Below are positions 35,497 to 45,339 of a DNA stretch of 64,000 nucleotides, piece after piece. Position numbers and translations under genes: made by a program. The DNA comes from Nitrososphaeraceae archaeon (GTDB lineage: Archaea > Thermoproteota > Nitrososphaeria > Nitrososphaerales > Nitrososphaeraceae), in assembly GCA_019246625.1 (NCBI GenBank), contig JAFAQB010000266.1:1-64000 (forward strand), in the 5' to 3' direction. Below the pieces are notes generated by a model, which saw nothing but the letters and a program-made list of their open reading frames with translations, did not search any database and had not been told where the DNA came from. Within the stretch, counting starts at the first letter, position 1, and every line of letters begins with the position of its first letter.

Positions 35497-35587
35497 CGGG
35501 TCCGGCGGGCTTCGATCCCACGACTACTGGCTCCGGAGGCTAATGCTTAATGAAATCAGCACCCTATCCTGACTGGGTGACGGACCC
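35497..35587 (-). tRNA. tRNA-Arg(CCG) with 16-base intron at position 29/30
   Basis: Minus-strand tRNA from 35587. Acceptor GGGTCCG/CGGACCC, D stem ACCC/GGGT, anticodon loop CTCCGGA (anticodon CCG), variable TAGTC, T stem GTGGG/CCCGC and discriminator G. The anticodon stem reads CTG, then 16 extra bases (35556-35541), then GC against GCCAG, so removing the insert restores CTGGC/GCCAG exactly. The junctions fit a bulge-helix-bulge: outer AGG/CCT, central GTGC/GCAT, bulges TG^A and TA^G, inner TT/AA. A TATA box lies at 35611-35620. Confidence 0.88.
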
Positions 35588-35904
35588 TGCTACAGTATCC
35601 TTCATTTGTGGATATATAATCGTAAATACGGCTAGAGATATCCTTTTATAAATAAGGAGAATTTATGGAGTAAATGTGCGTCTCCTCAGAGGAGGATAAA
35701 AATAGGTAAACAAAACGTCTCACTTCTGGCATCATGAGATAATCAAAAGTATAAGACAAATAGAACTCTTATTTTGTTCATCATCTTAGATGTCAGACGT
35801 GTTGGATTGCTGCAACCAATCAGTAATAAATCGTTGAAATAGTTTAATATTGATATTTTACACTACACTTATATTTCAAAATTATCATTGGGTTATACGT
35901 TCTG
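35588..35904. other. Divergent gap between tRNA-Arg and phosphatase
   Basis: Holds the tRNA promoter (TATA at 35611-35620, minus strand) and a small palindrome CTCCTC-A-GAGGAG at 35682-35694. No gene of useful length on either strand. Confidence 0.45.
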
Positions 35905-36636
35905 TTGGGATCAATAAGTAGCTTCGCGGTTGATATTGATGGCACATTGACGGAAAATGGAGGAGGAAGGTTGTATATACCTGCTATGGAAGCCTTACGT
36001 TACCTAGAAAGGCTTGGGTACAATATAATCTATGTGACCGGAAGGTCATCGATAGAAGCATACGTGCTTGCAGTATTCATTGGCACGACAAAGATTGCTG
36101 TAGGAGAGAACGGCGGCGCGGTGACAACTGCACCTCAAGAGCACGTTCTTTTGGCAAGTAAAAAGAAATGTCTGAGTGGCTATGAAGTATTAAAAAAAAA
36201 CATTGATGGCGTCAAGATTAAACCTGTTTTTGAAAGGATGACGGAAGTTGTGCTCTTCAGAACCTTTGACATAGAACAAGGTCGTAAAATATTGAAAGAG
36301 AATAATTTAGATCTCTCTATCAACGACAGCAAATATGCATTTCATATTAATGAAAAAGGTATAGACAAGGCGATCGGATTGAAGGTGGCACTAAAGATGT
36401 TAAAAGCCCATGCTGCACAAACTGTTGCTATAGGTGATAGTGAGACTGACATCCCTATGTTCGATATATGTGGTTATAGTGTTGCTCTAAATCATGCTCC
36501 TGAGAATGTTAAATCTAGGGCAAACCATGTAGTGAGAGGCACCGAAGGCATAGGTGTGGTAGATGCCATAGATTTTGTGGCCTTCAATTATATGGGATTG
36601 AGATCTAAGAATGACATTTCGAGCCTTAGTGAATGA
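35905..36636 (+). CDS. Phosphoglycolate phosphatase, archaeal HAD type
   Basis: 243 residues of the HAD superfamily, Cof/TA0175 branch. Motif I is FAVDIDGTLTENG (nucleophile Asp near residue 9), motif II is the Thr in IIYVTGRS, motif III is the Lys in KGIDKAIGL and motif IV is AIGDSETDIPMF. It removes the phosphate from 2-phosphoglycolate, a product of DNA repair or oxygenation side reactions. TTG start. Its 3' end overlaps argS by 26 bases. Confidence 0.85.
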   Translation: MGSISSFAVDIDGTLTENGGGRLYIPAMEALRYLERLGYNIIYVTGRSSIEAYVLAVFIGTTKIAVGENGGAVTTAPQEHVLLASKKKCLSGYEVLKKNIDGVKIKPVFERMTEVVLFRTFDIEQGRKILKENNLDLSINDSKYAFHINEKGIDKAIGLKVALKMLKAHAAQTVAIGDSETDIPMFDICGYSVALNHAPENVKSRANHVVRGTEGIGVVDAIDFVAFNYMGLRSKNDISSLSE

Positions 36637-38527
36637 GATTCACAACGTGATATCAGTGAGCCTTAGGAATTTGGATTATCCAAAACAAGATTTTGAAATC
36701 TCAGAGCCATCCAGAACCGAATATGGAGATTTGACTTGCAATGTATCTTTTCAGCTCAGTAGAAAAATCGGAAAGCGGCCATTTGATATTGCGGATGAAA
36801 TTGTAGAGAAACAGTTGAAGCCATATTTGAATGAGAAGAAGAAGGATTGTTCAACTCTTATTTTGTCCGCTGAAGCACATCCTGCTGGTTACATTAACTT
36901 TAAAGCAAATTTCGAGAAATTGACGGAAAGTACATTAGATGAGGTGCTTAAAAATCCGAAGTATGGTTTTTACGATTTTGGCAAGGGCAAGGTGGTCTTA
37001 ATTGAGCATACAAGTGTCAATCCAAATAAGTCCTTACATATTGGCCATATTCGGAACACAGTCATAGGGGATGCTATATATAGAATTATGAAGACGACGA
37101 ACCACAAAACCATAGTACTAAACTACATTGACGATTCCGGTTTACAAGTTGCAGATATTGTTGTCGGATTCAGATTCGCAGGATTTCCTCTCGAGCCTAA
37201 TGACAAATCTTTAAAGTTTGACCATTATTGTGGCGATCAAGTGTATGTTAAGGTAAATGAAATGTATGAAACAGATCCCTCTCTCGAGGAAAAAAGAAGA
37301 ATTGTATTAAGAGAAATTGAAGAAGGCACATCGGAAATTGCCAAGTTAGCATCCAACATTACTATGCGCGTGCTGATAGAACAATTAAAGACATGCTGGA
37401 GAATCAAAACCCGTTATGATCTATTGAACTTTGAGTCACAGATCATTCATTCAAAAATATGGAATAGGACCTTTGAAATCTTGAAGGAAAGAGGAATTTT
37501 GATGTTGGAAGTTACGGGCAAAAATAATGGGTGCTGGGTATTAAGATTGGATGATGAAGACGACAAGGTATTAGTAAGAACTGACGGCACAACAACCTAT
37601 ATTGCAAAGGATATACCCTATGCCGCCTGGAAATTAGGGATAATTGAAGACCCATTTTCGTATTATAAATTTGTCAATCAATGGGATGGTTCTATACTAT
37701 GGGCCACTACAATGGAACCTAATACTAACCTCCACCCGAAGTTTAATTCAGCAGATTTAGCCCTGACCGTAATTGATGCTAGACAAGCTAGGTTACAGAG
37801 AATGATTTCAAAGGTGTTGTCTAGAATTTCGGATAAAAACAAACGGTATCACCACCTAGCTTACGAAGCTGTGACATTGAGTTCTGAAACTGCTAAATTA
37901 TTTGGACTTGATATTGGGGAAAAAAGATTCCTGCATATGTCGGGGCGAAAGGGCATTTACATTAATGCAGATTACATTTTAGACTTATTACATGCCAAAG
38001 CTCTGGAAGAAGCGAAGCATAGAAACCCTGACCTATCCAGCCAATCGTTGAATGAGATTGCAGAAGAAGTTGCAGTTTCCGCTATCAGATACAACTTAAT
38101 AAGACAGGATTTAGATAAGATAGTAAATTTTAACTTAAAAGAATCTTTAAGCCTAGAAGGAGATACGGGACCATATTTACAATATGCATACGCAAGGTCA
38201 CAAAGGATCTTGGAAAAATCAGATCAATATGTCTCTGACACAAAATATGAGTCCTTGACAGGGGAAGCAGAGCGAGGCCTACTTAGAGAGATAGCCAAGT
38301 TTGACATGGTCATGGAAGAGTCAGCGAAGACGCTTGACCCGAAGTTGGTGGCAAGATATGGGTACAGGCTTGCAACAGCATTCAATTTATTTTATGAAAA
38401 ATCACCAGTACTAAAGGAAAAAGACAAGCAAATTATGCGTACTAGATTAGCCATTGTAAAGGCATTTGGTTTGACTCTGAAAAATACCTTAGACATACTT
38501 GGCATTACGCCATTAACTAAAATGTAG
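36611..38527 (+). CDS. argS: Arginyl-tRNA synthetase
   Basis: Class I synthetase of 638 residues. The N-terminal Add1 domain recognises the tRNA D loop. HIGH lies at 143-146 in SVNPNKSLHIGHIRN, and the KMSK site is represented by LHMSGRKG, the degenerate form usual in ArgRS. The C-terminal DALR anticodon-binding domain contains GPYLQYAYARSQRIL. It overlaps the phosphatase and is divergent from a tRNA-Arg gene about 1 kb away. Confidence 0.95.
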   Translation: MTFRALVNEIHNVISVSLRNLDYPKQDFEISEPSRTEYGDLTCNVSFQLSRKIGKRPFDIADEIVEKQLKPYLNEKKKDCSTLILSAEAHPAGYINFKANFEKLTESTLDEVLKNPKYGFYDFGKGKVVLIEHTSVNPNKSLHIGHIRNTVIGDAIYRIMKTTNHKTIVLNYIDDSGLQVADIVVGFRFAGFPLEPNDKSLKFDHYCGDQVYVKVNEMYETDPSLEEKRRIVLREIEEGTSEIAKLASNITMRVLIEQLKTCWRIKTRYDLLNFESQIIHSKIWNRTFEILKERGILMLEVTGKNNGCWVLRLDDEDDKVLVRTDGTTTYIAKDIPYAAWKLGIIEDPFSYYKFVNQWDGSILWATTMEPNTNLHPKFNSADLALTVIDARQARLQRMISKVLSRISDKNKRYHHLAYEAVTLSSETAKLFGLDIGEKRFLHMSGRKGIYINADYILDLLHAKALEEAKHRNPDLSSQSLNEIAEEVAVSAIRYNLIRQDLDKIVNFNLKESLSLEGDTGPYLQYAYARSQRILEKSDQYVSDTKYESLTGEAERGLLREIAKFDMVMEESAKTLDPKLVARYGYRLATAFNLFYEKSPVLKEKDKQIMRTRLAIVKAFGLTLKNTLDILGITPLTKM

Positions 38528-38587
38528 ATAAAGGATAATATATTAGATATTATTCATTTAATGATGTCGGGTGTGTGCATTATCAAG

Positions 38588-38632
38588 AATAGTATATAAT
38601 ACATCTATGATAGATAGTATATTATAATCCAT
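38588..38632. repeat. Imperfect AT-rich hairpin after argS
   Basis: ATCTAT-G-ATAGAT lies at the centre of a longer imperfect palindrome (agtatataatac on the left, gtatattata on the right), about 60-105 bases after the argS stop. It may act as a transcript end or mRNA stabiliser. Confidence 0.35.
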
Positions 38633-38811
38633 TTTGAAAAGCGAAATACCCGAGTACTTGTTAAGAAGCCTAAAGTCTGATAAGGATCAAATATCATGGA
38701 ACCATATAGATTAGTTTGTCAAGTTAGCAAATTAATTTGTTGCTGATGTTCGATCTTGGTCCCAATATTATTGACAAAATTCTTTAACCACCTCCGACAA
38801 CAACATATAAA

Positions 38812-40641
38812 GTGATCAGAAAAAAATTTGTTCTAGACACCAGTATAATAATTGATGGCGAGATTAGTAAAATGCTTGAATCAGGGAAGTATATTGATTA
38901 CGGAAGTGAAATTGTTATTCCATTGGCTGTTCTAGATGAGTTACAATCACAGGCCTCAACCAACAAGGAACACGGGTTTATAGGCTTGGAAGAAATTAAG
39001 AAGATAAGACAACAATGCTCTGAGAAGAACGTTAGCCTTCGGTTCGAAGGTCAAAGGCCCACTATGGATGACATACGTCTAGCAAAACATGGGAGAATTG
39101 ATTCGATTATAAAGGATGTAGCTGTACAAGAGGGAGCTGTCCTTATAACAGCCGACTATGTACAAGCACAAGTAGCTGAAGCGCAAGGAATAGACTCGCT
39201 CCACATAACAACTGAAACAAAGATTGCAAATTTAGAATTTGAAAAATTCTTTGATGAGACCACTATGAGTGTTCACCTGAAAGAAGGCGTAGTGCCCATG
39301 GCAAAGAGAGGAAAGCCAGGAAGTTCTGAGCTTGTAAAAATAGGTGAAAATACCATGACCAAAAACAGCCTTGCAAACATTATCAAAGAAATCTCAGAAG
39401 CTTCTAGAGCTAACGGCCATGGAAATGTTGAAATTAGTAGAAGCGGCGCTACGGTAATTCAGTTCGGAACATTTCGAATCGCGATTACCCGACCGCCTTT
39501 TTCAGACGGAATTGAAATTACTATAGTAAGGCCAATTGTAAAACTATCTCTAGCTGATTATCATTTAAGTGATAAGCTGATGGAAAGACTATCGGGAAAG
39601 GCAGAAGGTGTAATCATATCAGGTCCTCCAGGTTCAGGCAAAAGTACATTTGCGAGCAGCCTTGCAGAGTTCTATGTCAACCATGCAAAAGTCGTGAAAA
39701 CCTTTGAATCACCAAGGGACCTACAGGTCCCAAAAGAGGTAACGCAATATGGACCATTAGAAGGAAGCTTCGAAAAAGCTGTCGACATATTATTATTAGT
39801 GCGTCCTGACTACACTATTTTTGACGAAGTAAGGAGAGCTCAGGATTTCGAGGTATTTTCTGATATGAGACTGGCTGGTGTGGGTATGGTCGGCGTTGTC
39901 CATGCAAGTAGTCCACTTGATTCAATTCAAAGATTTATCGGGAGATTAGAGTTGGGCATGATTCCTCACATTCTGGATACGATAATTTTTATTAAAGACG
40001 GCGATATTCGAAAAGTTTATGAAGTATCTCTGACGGTTAAGGTTCCAGCCGGAATGACGGAGTCGGATCTATCTAGGCCATTGGTTGAAGTTCGCGACTT
40101 TGAAACAGCAGAGATTGAGTACGAAATTTATACTTATGGTGAGGAAAATGTTGTAGTTCCGATTGCTCAAATATCAAAGGCAATGCAAAGTGACAGCAAT
40201 ATTAAAAAATTAGCAGAATCTAAAATAAAAGATACAATAAGAAGATTTGATCCCAATGCAGAAATTGATATAATATCTGATAACAGAGTGCAAGTAAGGG
40301 TTGGTAAAGAGGTGGCGCCGAAAATAATAGGAAAAGGGGGTTCAGTAGTTACAGAATTGGAAAAAGTTTTGGGAATGAAGATCGATGTGGATGTTAAGAC
40401 TCCTACACTCGGCACAGAAATAGATTTCAATATAGGTGAAGTCGGCTCATCAGTAACAATTCTAGTAAATGAACAGGCGATAGGAAAAACAGTTGATATC
40501 TATAATGAGGATGAATTCATATGCAGCAGCCAGATTGGAAAGAAGGCCAGGATAAAGATCGATAAACGCTCTGAAAACGGACGAAAGATGATTAACTCTA
40601 TTCTTGCCGGCCGTAAGCTCAAGGTTTTTCTCAGCAAGTAA
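38812..40641 (+). CDS. PIN-domain, VirB11-like ATPase and KH-domain protein
   Basis: 609 residues, the archaeal COG1855 family. Residues 1-130 are a PIN nuclease-like domain (FVLDTSIIIDGEISKML, with later acidic DSIIKDVAV and LITAD). The ATPase has Walker A GPPGSGKSTFASS near 262 and Walker B YTIFDEVRRAQDF. A KH RNA-binding domain (VGKEVAPKIIGKGGSVVTE) lies near 500, followed by a small beta domain. The combination suggests an ATP-driven RNA-processing or ribosome-linked enzyme; its substrate is not known. GTG start. Confidence 0.9.
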   Translation: MIRKKFVLDTSIIIDGEISKMLESGKYIDYGSEIVIPLAVLDELQSQASTNKEHGFIGLEEIKKIRQQCSEKNVSLRFEGQRPTMDDIRLAKHGRIDSIIKDVAVQEGAVLITADYVQAQVAEAQGIDSLHITTETKIANLEFEKFFDETTMSVHLKEGVVPMAKRGKPGSSELVKIGENTMTKNSLANIIKEISEASRANGHGNVEISRSGATVIQFGTFRIAITRPPFSDGIEITIVRPIVKLSLADYHLSDKLMERLSGKAEGVIISGPPGSGKSTFASSLAEFYVNHAKVVKTFESPRDLQVPKEVTQYGPLEGSFEKAVDILLLVRPDYTIFDEVRRAQDFEVFSDMRLAGVGMVGVVHASSPLDSIQRFIGRLELGMIPHILDTIIFIKDGDIRKVYEVSLTVKVPAGMTESDLSRPLVEVRDFETAEIEYEIYTYGEENVVVPIAQISKAMQSDSNIKKLAESKIKDTIRRFDPNAEIDIISDNRVQVRVGKEVAPKIIGKGGSVVTELEKVLGMKIDVDVKTPTLGTEIDFNIGEVGSSVTILVNEQAIGKTVDIYNEDEFICSSQIGKKARIKIDKRSENGRKMINSILAGRKLKVFLSK

Positions 40642-41101
40642 TTTGATTTTGTTAACCTGAGCATGTGAGGAGGCCCAAGACCTAACACCGCTGATACAAC
40701 ATTTGACTTTCGGATTCCCGAGAAGCTGTATTCCGGGTTTTGTGAAATAGGAAATGCTGATTTTATGTTTGTCTAATTTATTTATCAGATAACGGCTTAC
40801 TTTCTTTCTGGAAAAAAAGCAATAACTCCTCTGATTAAAGTAGCCTTGATGTCAGATAGGAATCAAGCAGTATTGGCAAACAACTCCACGATCATGGCCC
40901 ATTTGCATATAGGCACCGATCAACAAAAAGGACTTGTCTATTAATAACAAGCCTTCAGAAAATGATGGCGGGCATTTGCCTTTTTAATGAGCTCAAATAG
41001 GGGATTTGCTAGAAACTAAAACAGGATTGTCGAGAGACCACATAACCTTTTATCTACTTTAGTAATTGGTGGTTTGCAGTAATAGAACAATTTGGACAAG
41101 A
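40642..41101. other. 460-base convergent gap, nothing certain
   Basis: Lies between two convergent genes. A plus-strand frame leading to TAA at 40942-40944 is protein-like (VALMSDRNQAVLANNSTIM) and could give a 31-residue peptide from ATG 40849, but evidence is thin. A GGCA-TT-TGCC element followed by five T at about 40972-40985 may mark a transcript end. No RNA gene recognised. Confidence 0.35.
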
Positions 41102-41893
41102 TTACATTATATTTTCTGTTACTTCGGTCTTTCTAGCGAATGCCAAATATGTAGTGTGTCCTATCATTCTCATTGAAGGCCTTGTCATGCCTTCTCTGGC
41201 CTCGATATTCCGTATCATTAATTCTACACATTCGATATCAATATATCTATTTAGCCTTAGTTCTGATGCTGTTTTTTCTAGTTGATTCATAGTGGGACAT
41301 ATGGCTACGAATGAGCCACTTCCCTTCAATGCCTGTCGAACTTGATTAACAATAGTCCATGGATCAGCCAGATCCACTATTACTATGTCTGCGTCCCTTA
41401 TGATATACCCCCCAGAGGGGTCGAGATGATGATGCATTGTAACGTATTTATTCAAACCAGCTCTTTCCAGGTTTTCTTTGGCAATCCCCATAAATTCATC
41501 GTTTATATCAAAAGAGTAAATGTGGCCGTCAGGTTTGACTATACTTGCCATAAAGGTTGTGAGTGCCCCGCTGCCAGTACCAATCTCTACTACTTTTGAT
41601 CCATTTTTTAATCCTGTACGAGCAGCAATAAATCCTAAATCTTTTGGATATACAATCTGCGTCCTTCTTTTTGATTTCATTATAAAATCGTGAATAGTGG
41701 GCTCTATAAGGTAAACAATCTTGCCTTCTGTAGTTCTGATCGCAGAGCCATACTCCATTCCAATAGTAGAAGAAACATCTATGATGCCTAGATGAGTATG
41801 CATTTTTTTTTCTATGCTAACCTTAGTCAGCCATTTTTTCCTGCTTGTATGAAAAAGCAAAACATAGAAGCCATCTTTGATCTCCATAAACAA
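41102..41893 (-). CDS. trmI: tRNA (adenine-N1) methyltransferase TrmI
   Basis: 263 residues. Class I SAM methyltransferase with motif I VVEIGTGSGALTTFMASIV and the TrmI-specific lead-in RRTQIVYPKDLGFIAARTGL. The catalytic region is DIVIVDLADPW. Archaeal TrmI methylates A57 and A58 in the T loop of tRNA as a tetramer. The N-terminal beta domain (IDVSSTIGMEYGSAIRTTEG) is present. An initial ATG or one up to 30 residues later may be the true start. Confidence 0.88.
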   Translation of the reverse strand: MFMEIKDGFYVLLFHTSRKKWLTKVSIEKKMHTHLGIIDVSSTIGMEYGSAIRTTEGKIVYLIEPTIHDFIMKSKRRTQIVYPKDLGFIAARTGLKNGSKVVEIGTGSGALTTFMASIVKPDGHIYSFDINDEFMGIAKENLERAGLNKYVTMHHHLDPSGGYIIRDADIVIVDLADPWTIVNQVRQALKGSGSFVAICPTMNQLEKTASELRLNRYIDIECVELMIRNIEAREGMTRPSMRMIGHTTYLAFARKTEVTENIM

Positions 41894-42105
41894 TGCTACA
41901 TAAATTGGAGCAAAATAAAATTTGTTATTAATAGGTCAATCCTTGAAGGTTGCAACTAATTTTTTGCATATCTTCATGGAACGCAGATTATCATTAATGT
42001 GTTTTCCAATAAAGCACAACATTCTTTTTCAAATAACGCTATAAAGTATTAGACGAAATTACCACCATAAAATTCAAAATATACCATGTCGCATCAATTA
42101 TTGAG

Positions 42106-42531
42106 TTGAAGGATCAATTCTTTAAAAAATTTTGTGATGAGGTTATTGCCGTGGACAATTCTATCAGGTTTGCTGGGATTGCAGACGAGGAAGGAAAGTT
42201 GCTGTCTACCTCATTAAGGAAGGGCTTGAAGCCATTGCTTGGACCAGAAGAAAGAGCACAATATGCGATTACGGCAGCCACGCGACAATATACAAGACTA
42301 CGGTGGGAATACCTCTTAGGTAAGATAATATATGCCAGCTCGCATTATAATAAGCTAATTCGCGCTACTATACCAGTCACAGATTATAGTAGTCGTCTAT
42401 CGTATGTATTGCTTTTATCCTTTGATATAGACACAGAAAATTTTCACGAGATTATAATAAAAAAAGTAATTCCCATTATTAGAAGAAATACGACAAGGCT
42501 GCTGGCGCATTCTTCTACGATGGTTACGTGA
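42106..42531 (+). CDS. DUF6659-like thaumarchaeal protein
   Basis: 141 residues. The pattern DNSIRFAGIADEEGKLLSTS, then LGPEERAQYAITAATRQYTR and IPVTDYSSRLSYVLLLSFDI is that of the short profilin/roadblock-like proteins numerous in ammonia-oxidising archaea. Their function is unknown; a signalling or ligand-binding role is assumed from the fold. TTG start. It stands alone. Confidence 0.65.
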   Translation: MKDQFFKKFCDEVIAVDNSIRFAGIADEEGKLLSTSLRKGLKPLLGPEERAQYAITAATRQYTRLRWEYLLGKIIYASSHYNKLIRATIPVTDYSSRLSYVLLLSFDIDTENFHEIIIKKVIPIIRRNTTRLLAHSSTMVT

Positions 42532-42542
42532 AGTTCATTGTA

Positions 42543-43304
42543 CTACTGCTTTGCAGTTATCCCTCCATCCACAGTTAGAATCGTTCCTGTAATCCATTTT
42601 GCATCATCTGAACAGAGATAGCATACTGCTCCGGAAATATCCTCGGGATCACCTATTCTACGTAATGGAAAAGATGATTCAAGTACCATTTTTGCGTTTT
42701 CGTCTTGAAGATATGGCTCTATTATAGGACTACGTATCGTAGAAGGAGCAACACAATTGCAGCGTATGTTGTACTGACCGTATTCAACAGCAATACTTTT
42801 TGTAAACATTATTACACCTGCTTTAGTTACTCCGTAAACAGAAAACGGAACTTTAGGGATCGCTCGTATCCCAAGTATTGATGAGATGTTCACTATACTA
42901 CCTCCATCATTTCTTTCCATCATAATAGGAAGTACCGCCTTCGTAGTTCTAAAAGTCCCGATAAGGTTAGTATTAATTAACGGTAGCCATTGGTCATCAG
43001 TCATCAAATGAAAAGGAGTTGCTTCATTAAGAACACCAGCATTGTTGACCAAAATATCGATTCTATCAAATGCAGAAATAGCTTGCTCTATAGCATTTAG
43101 TACTTCAGCTTCCTTGGTGACGTCTGCCGAAACGGGTAAAAGGTTTTTACTGTCATTGACTTCGGAGATCACCTTCATTAGCTTTTTCCTTTCTCTTCCC
43201 ACCATAACGACTTTGGTTCCCTCCGCGGCTAATCGTTCTGTAGTAGCCCTTCCAACTCCTCCTCCTGCTCCTGTCACTATTGCAACTTTACCCTTAAGAC
43301 TCAT
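42543..43304 (-). CDS. Short-chain dehydrogenase/reductase, FabG-like
   Basis: 253 residues from ATG 43304 (MSLKGKVAIVTG). NAD(P)-binding TGAGGGVGRA, NNAG segment VNNAGVLNE, catalytic Ser in VNISSILG and YGVTK active-site Tyr/Lys are all present. It resembles 3-oxoacyl reductases or glucose dehydrogenases; the substrate cannot be set. An in-frame ATG at 43466 would add 54 residues outside the fold. A TATA box (ATTTATATG, 43350-43358) lies inside that extension and fits a start at 43304. Confidence 0.88.
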   Translation of the reverse strand: MSLKGKVAIVTGAGGGVGRATTERLAAEGTKVVMVGRERKKLMKVISEVNDSKNLLPVSADVTKEAEVLNAIEQAISAFDRIDILVNNAGVLNEATPFHLMTDDQWLPLINTNLIGTFRTTKAVLPIMMERNDGGSIVNISSILGIRAIPKVPFSVYGVTKAGVIMFTKSIAVEYGQYNIRCNCVAPSTIRSPIIEPYLQDENAKMVLESSFPLRRIGDPEDISGAVCYLCSDDAKWITGTILTVDGGITAKQ

Positions 43305-43349
43305 AACTCGTAAAGGGCGGATACTCTTTTTAAAGTACTCCGTTATAAA

Positions 43350-43358
43350 CATATAAAT
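43350..43358 (-). promoter_or_regulatory. TATA box of SDR gene
   Basis: CATTTATATG on the minus strand, about 48 bases before ATG 43304. It decides against the longer start at 43466. Confidence 0.4.
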
Positions 43359-43596
43359 GGACAAAAGTCGAGCTTTGATGCCTGTTCCTTCCAAGTGTTT
43401 TTCAAAATTTTTAGGTAATGGTCTCGTGGATACAGATATTTCTGTCACGTCATAATCGAATTGCATGTCACCTGTGCTATCAACGTATAGTTCGTAAGAT
43501 TATCATCTGCCGGTGTTGGATAAGTCGCGGCCGAAGACTTAATTTATCCTCTTAAAAGAAGTAAAATGATTGAGAGAAATCGGCAAAGCAATCACA

Positions 43597-44742
43597 ATGA
43601 AAAATCCTATTCGGATAGGGATAATTGGTGGAGGGCAGCTTGGAAAGATGATTGCCCAAGAAGCCAAGCGTATGTCTTTTGAAATCATCATTTTGGATCC
43701 TAGTGAGGACTGTCCAGCTTCGTCCCTCTCGGATGAACTCATTCTTGCTGATTTTAAGAACGAGCTCGCAATCAAAAAACTAGCAAAAAAGTCCGACATA
43801 ATAACCTATGAAATAGAGCTGGCAAATTCAAAAGCTTTGAAGAGCTTAGAATCTCAACGATACCCTGTGTATCCCTCACCTGAAACATTAAGAATAATCC
43901 AAAATAAGTTCAGACAGAAGTCTTTTCTAATGCATAATCATATCATTGTACCAAAATTTGATCTAGTTAGATCTGAAGAGTGTTTGAGAAATCTCTGTAC
44001 AGAATATGGTCTACCAGCCATGCTCAAAGCCTGTGAAGATTCCTACGACGGTAGAGGTAATTTTTTGATTTCCTCTAAAAATAAAATATATCAAGCCCTT
44101 GAATTCTTTCATGGTCGACAGTGTATGCTAGAAAAGTTCATACCATTTATAAAGGAAATATCCATAATGGTGGCAAGGAACTCCCACGGCCAAATTGTAT
44201 CATTTCCTGTATCAGAAAATATCCATAAAAACAACGTTCTTGATATGACTATAGTTCCTGCCAGGATATCTAAAAAAGTTGGCCTCAAAGCGAAGAAAAT
44301 GGCAGAGAAAACTATCGGGGCTCTAAAGGGGGCAGGAATATTTGGAATCGAAATGTTCGTTACGAATGATGAAGACGTTATACTAAACGAAGTTGCGCCA
44401 AGACCACATAATTCAGGCCATTATTCTATTGAGGCTTGCTCGATCTCACAATTTGAACATCATATACGAGCGATCCTAGATCTTCCCTTATCAAAGCCTC
44501 GGTTGCTGACTCCTGCTGTAATGGTAAATATACTTGGTTCTGAGGGCCATATTGGTCCGTATAAAATAAAAGGAATAAGACAATTGTTGGCTATCCCAGG
44601 TGTAAAACTGCACATTTATGGCAAAAAAATATCAAAGCCACGCAGAAAACTCGGACATATTACAGTAACTGCAAAAAATCTGCTTGAAGCAATGTCAACA
44701 GCAGAAAGAGCAAAAAGAACAATAAGAGTGGTAGTGGAATAG
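43597..44742 (+). CDS. purK: N5-carboxyaminoimidazole ribonucleotide synthase PurK
   Basis: ATP-grasp enzyme that carboxylates AIR with bicarbonate and ATP, the first of the two-step PurK-PurE route. The N-terminal Rossmann part has IGIIGGGQLGKM; ATP-grasp residues include MLKACEDSYDGRGNF, LEKFIPFIKEI and the metal-binding NEVAPRPHNSGHYSIEAC. ATG 43597 gives 381 residues and matches the family start; TTG 43570 would add nine residues. purE follows three bases after the stop. Confidence 0.93.
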   Translation: MKNPIRIGIIGGGQLGKMIAQEAKRMSFEIIILDPSEDCPASSLSDELILADFKNELAIKKLAKKSDIITYEIELANSKALKSLESQRYPVYPSPETLRIIQNKFRQKSFLMHNHIIVPKFDLVRSEECLRNLCTEYGLPAMLKACEDSYDGRGNFLISSKNKIYQALEFFHGRQCMLEKFIPFIKEISIMVARNSHGQIVSFPVSENIHKNNVLDMTIVPARISKKVGLKAKKMAEKTIGALKGAGIFGIEMFVTNDEDVILNEVAPRPHNSGHYSIEACSISQFEHHIRAILDLPLSKPRLLTPAVMVNILGSEGHIGPYKIKGIRQLLAIPGVKLHIYGKKISKPRRKLGHITVTAKNLLEAMSTAERAKRTIRVVVE

Positions 44743-44745
44743 ATA

Positions 44746-45288
44746 GTGACCAAAATAAATAACATTCTTGTAAGCATAATAATGGGAAGTGAGACAGATC
44801 TTCCTGTGATGAAGGATGCTGAGCTCATTTTGAATTCATTTGGAATATCCAGCGAAATGAAAGTGGTTTCAGCGCATAGGACTACTGAAAGAATGTTAAA
44901 TTACGCAAAAGCAGCCAGAAAAAGAGGAATCAAAGTCATAATAGCTGGCGCTGGAGGATCGGCGCATCTTCCAGGGATGGTTGCCTCCATTACAACTATT
45001 CCTGTGATAGGGGTGCCAATTAAAACCGTTAGCTTAGATGGCTTGGATTCGCTTATGTCAATAGTGCAGATGCCGCCAGGGGTACCGGTAGCTACGGTTG
45101 CCATTAATGGATCTAAAAATGCAGGAATACTCGCCTGCCAAATCCTGGCGATCAAGTATGGAAAATTTGCTTCCAAGCTTGCGAAATACAAACAAGATCT
45201 AGAAAAAAAAGTTATCCAAAAGGCAAAGAAACTAGAGACACAAAGGTCTACCGCATTTGTGAAACATTACCGAAAGAAAGCTCGTTAA
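44746..45288 (+). CDS. purE: N5-CAIR mutase PurE
   Basis: 180 residues, class I PurE that moves the carboxylate from N5 to C4 to make CAIR. Diagnostic segments are [27 protein letters not shown] and [18 protein letters not shown] basic C-terminal helix (about 150-180) extends beyond most bacterial versions. GTG start. Forms an operon with purK. Confidence 0.94.
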   Translation: MTKINNILVSIIMGSETDLPVMKDAELILNSFGISSEMKVVSAHRTTERMLNYAKAARKRGIKVIIAGAGGSAHLPGMVASITTIPVIGVPIKTVSLDGLDSLMSIVQMPPGVPVATVAINGSKNAGILACQILAIKYGKFASKLAKYKQDLEKKVIQKAKKLETQRSTAFVKHYRKKAR

Positions 45289-45339
45289 GAAGTTTATGCA
45301 GATGTGTTGGATATTTTTCACTGTCCGTTCAGATAACGC

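Noticed and set aside
35497-35587. tRNA-Met(CAT) with intron at 37/38
   Set aside because: Reading CAT inside the insert leaves a mismatched anticodon stem; the CCG loop with a perfect CTGGC/GCCAG stem after removing 16 bases is clearly better.
40849-40944. Possible 31-residue peptide
   Set aside because: Protein-like wording, but too short, with no ribosome-binding site or recognised family; mentioned only in the gap description.
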